Assembly (NCBI RefSeq): GCF_014697125.1
Contig: NZ_JACJRG010000048.1
Coordinates: 1-37,719 of the forward strand
Reading direction: 5' to 3'
Source of the DNA: Anabaena minutissima FACHB-250
GTDB lineage: Bacteria > Cyanobacteriota > Cyanobacteriia > Cyanobacteriales > Nostocaceae
Length of the DNA: 37,719 nucleotides
Part shown: positions 35,734-37,719 of the stretch, in pieces
How positions within the stretch are numbered: the first letter of the stretch is position 1
Layout of the letters: each line of letters starts with the position of its first letter
Notes under the pieces: model-generated
Seen by the model: only the letters and a program-made list of their open reading frames with translations
The model's database searches: none
Told to the model about the DNA's origin: nothing
Translations under genes and position numbers: made by a program

Positions 35734-37719
35734 ATGAGCGATTTATTAAAAAGGCTTGATTATTTATCACCAGAACAGCGTGAATTAGTTTTAAAAAAAC
35801 TGCAAATGCAGAAGGCAAATTCTGCAACAGATAATCATAAATCTCAAAGCTTACCACTTGTTCCTGTAGATAGAAATCAAGCAATTCCTTTATCATTTGC
35901 TCAACAAAGACTCTGGTTTCTCGACCAACTAGTTGGCCCCAGTGCGACATATAATACACCAACTGCTTTACAAATCACTGGTAAGTTAAATATTAATGCC
36001 TTAGAGCAAGCCATAATCGAAATTGTTCGCCGTCACGAAGTTTTAAGAACAACCTTTCAAGAAATTAATAATACTCCCCTGCAAGTTGTTCATCCTACTG
36101 TGATGGTCACTTTACCAGTGATAGACTTGCAAAATTTATCAGATATAGAGAAAGCCTCTCAAGTTCAACAATTAGTCCACCAAGAAGCACACAAACCTTT
36201 TAACCTCCAACAACCGCCCTTAATTCGCGGTCAAATTCTACGTTTGGATGAAACTTCCCATGTCTTGTTACTGACTGTGCATCATATTGTTATTGATGGC
36301 TGGTCAATGGGAGTCTTTATTCAAGAACTATCCGCCCTCTATCCTGCCTTTGCCACAGCTAAACCTTCCCCACTAGCAGAGTTACCTATTCAATATGCTG
36401 ATTTTGCTGTGTGGCAAAGACAATGGTTAAGTGGGGAAGTGCTAGAAACTAAACTCAACTATTGGCGACAAAAGTTAACAGGTGCGCCACCTTTATTAGA
36501 ATTACCAACAGATAGACCACGCCCACCGATAGAGACTTTTCGGGGAGGTAGCTATACATTTACACTCAGCAGCCAGCTAACACAGCAAATTTTGAGCCTA
36601 AGTCAAAAGTCAGGGGTAACTCTGTTTATGACTCTACAGGCGGCATTCGTCACATTACTACATCGTTATACTAGTCAGGATGATATCCTCGTCGGTACGC
36701 CCATCGCTAATCGCAACCGTCAAGACATAGAATCATTAATTGGCTTTTTTGTCAATACTTTGGTGTTGCGAACCAAGCTCAATGGTAATCCCAAATTTAG
36801 CGAACTACTCAAACAAGTACAACAAGTAGCCCTAGAAGCCTACGAACATCAGGATGTCCCCTTTGAGCAGGTAGTTGAAGCCCTACAACCAGAACGCAAT
36901 CTAGATCATAATCCACTGTTTCAAGTGATGTTGGTGTTGCAGAATGCACCTCAAGGCACACTGAAACTATTGGATTTGGAGTTGACATCCATCGATATTA
37001 ATTTTGCCACAGCCAAGCGTGACTTAACTCTTACATTCGTAGAGACAGACGAGGGACTGGGGGGTGTTTGGGAATATAACCGCGACTTATTTGATGAGTC
37101 TACAATCATCCGTATGGCGGAACATTTGCAGACTTTGTTGACAAGCGTTGTGGCTAATCCTCATCAGCAGATTGCCTATTTACCGATACTGACACAAGCA
37201 GAACAGCAACAGTTACTTGTCGAATGGAACGATACTCAAAAAGAGTATCCGACGGAGTTATGTTTGCATCAGTTGTTTGAGGCTCAGGTAGAACTAACAC
37301 CGGATGCTGTAGCAGTTTCGGGGAGTGGGGAAGAGTTAACTTATAGTGAGTTGAATGCTCGTGCTAATCAGGTGGCGCATTATTTGCAAAGCTTGGGTGT
37401 AGGGGCTGAGGTATTAGTGGGGATTTGTGCAGAACGTTCTTTAGAAATGGTGGTGGGGTTGTTGGGGATTTTGAAGGCTGGCGGGGCTTTTGTACCTCTT
37501 GACCCTGCTTATCCACGCGATCGCCTACAATACTTACTTGAAGATTCTCAAGTGCCTGTATTACTTACCCAGTCGCACTTACTTGACATTCTACCAGAGC
37601 ATCAGCAGGTGATTTGTCTGGATACAGATTGGCAGGCGATTTCGCAACAGAGTCAAGCCAATCCTGTTTCCCAGGTAAAATCTACTAATCTAGCTTATAT
37701 AATTTATACCTCTGGTTCG
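35734..37719 (+). CDS. NRPS, C-A..., 3' end beyond window
   Basis: 662 codons visible, open at the right edge. Residues 1-45 are a short helical lead (SDLLKRLDYLSPEQRELVLKK) typical of NRPSs beginning with an LCL-type condensation domain. The C domain spans about 48-480 (SFAQQRLWFLDQL, HHIVIDGWS near 190). The A domain starts near 510 (LTYSELNARANQVAHYL) and is cut at its YTSGS core, so its specificity residues are missing. Transcribed away from the main operon. It may belong to the same lipopeptide pathway: the visible end of its A domain is nearly identical to that of the last A domain on the left edge. As the first module of its protein starts with C, it should accept a peptide from an upstream synthetase. 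No Shine-Dalgarno is obvious; the MITE-like element lies just upstream. Confidence 0.93.
   Translation, partial: MSDLLKRLDYLSPEQRELVLKKLQMQKANSATDNHKSQSLPLVPVDRNQAIPLSFAQQRLWFLDQLVGPSATYNTPTALQITGKLNINALEQAIIEIVRRHEVLRTTFQEINNTPLQVVHPTVMVTLPVIDLQNLSDIEKASQVQQLVHQEAHKPFNLQQPPLIRGQILRLDETSHVLLLTVHHIVIDGWSMGVFIQELSALYPAFATAKPSPLAELPIQYADFAVWQRQWLSGEVLETKLNYWRQKLTGAPPLLELPTDRPRPPIETFRGGSYTFTLSSQLTQQILSLSQKSGVTLFMTLQAAFVTLLHRYTSQDDILVGTPIANRNRQDIESLIGFFVNTLVLRTKLNGNPKFSELLKQVQQVALEAYEHQDVPFEQVVEALQPERNLDHNPLFQVMLVLQNAPQGTLKLLDLELTSIDINFATAKRDLTLTFVETDEGLGGVWEYNRDLFDESTIIRMAEHLQTLLTSVVANPHQQIAYLPILTQAEQQQLLVEWNDTQKEYPTELCLHQLFEAQVELTPDAVAVSGSGEELTYSELNARANQVAHYLQSLGVGAEVLVGICAERSLEMVVGLLGILKAGGAFVPLDPAYPRDRLQYLLEDSQVPVLLTQSHLLDILPEHQQVICLDTDWQAISQQSQANPVSQVKSTNLAYIIYTSGS
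37435..37719. repeat. Terminal inverted repeat, right copy (A-domain segment)
   Basis: Inverted partner of 1-285, in the plus-strand NRPS. Both copies end at the same serine codon of YTSGS. Confidence 0.93.

Overview
The window looks like DNA from a filamentous, heterocyst-type cyanobacterium (Nostoc, Anabaena or Cylindrospermum group). The clues are many HIP1 octamers (GCGATCGC), heptanucleotide tandem repeats of the kind known from Nostoc, a close relative of the Nostoc punctiforme dynamin-like protein, and a very large lipopeptide-type PKS/NRPS locus. I saw no rRNA, tRNA, CRISPR array or transposase.

Layout. (1) Positions 29240 down to 1, all on the minus strand, form one tightly packed operon read leftwards: FAAL-ACP fusion, cytochrome P450, reducing PKS (KS-AT-DH-cMT-ER-KR-ACP), a second free-standing FAAL, a free ACP, a dimetal-carboxylate enzyme resembling CylC-type halogenases, a hybrid PKS/NRPS (KS-AT-ACP-aminotransferase-monooxygenase-C-A-PCP), and an NRPS cut off by the window edge (docking-C-A-PCP-C-A...). 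Two of the junctions are 4-bp ATGA overlaps. (2) Positions 29.9-35.4 kb hold three genes with no obvious biosynthetic role: a bacterial dynamin-like GTPase (minus), a small membrane protein (plus) and a LamG-patatin phospholipase (plus). (3) Positions 35.4-35.7 kb are rich in repeats, including a MITE-like element with a perfect 25-bp hairpin. (4) From 35734 a plus-strand NRPS (C-A...) runs off the right edge.

How the operon should work. The domain order and the readable adenylation codes (Val in the hybrid, Thr in the next module) match the published logic of puwainaphycin/minutissamide-type cyclic lipopeptides. A fatty acid is activated by a FAAL and loaded on an ACP. It can be extended, alpha-methylated and reduced by the PKS, then extended once more by the hybrid enzyme, where the beta-keto group is transaminated and the alpha carbon hydroxylated. 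The result is a 3-amino-2-hydroxy(-4-methyl) acyl chain that condenses with Val and then Thr (possibly dehydrated to dehydrobutyrine). Two separate FAAL/ACP entry routes are present, so two kinds of lipid tail are plausible. The P450 and the halogenase-like enzyme add possible tail decorations. No thioesterase, epimerase or exporter is visible, so the cluster must continue beyond the window.

Both edges stop at the same serine codon of the same adenylation core motif (YTSGS), in opposite orientation, inside a roughly 285-bp, 94%-identical inverted repeat. The window therefore looks like a whole assembly contig broken at a repeated A domain.
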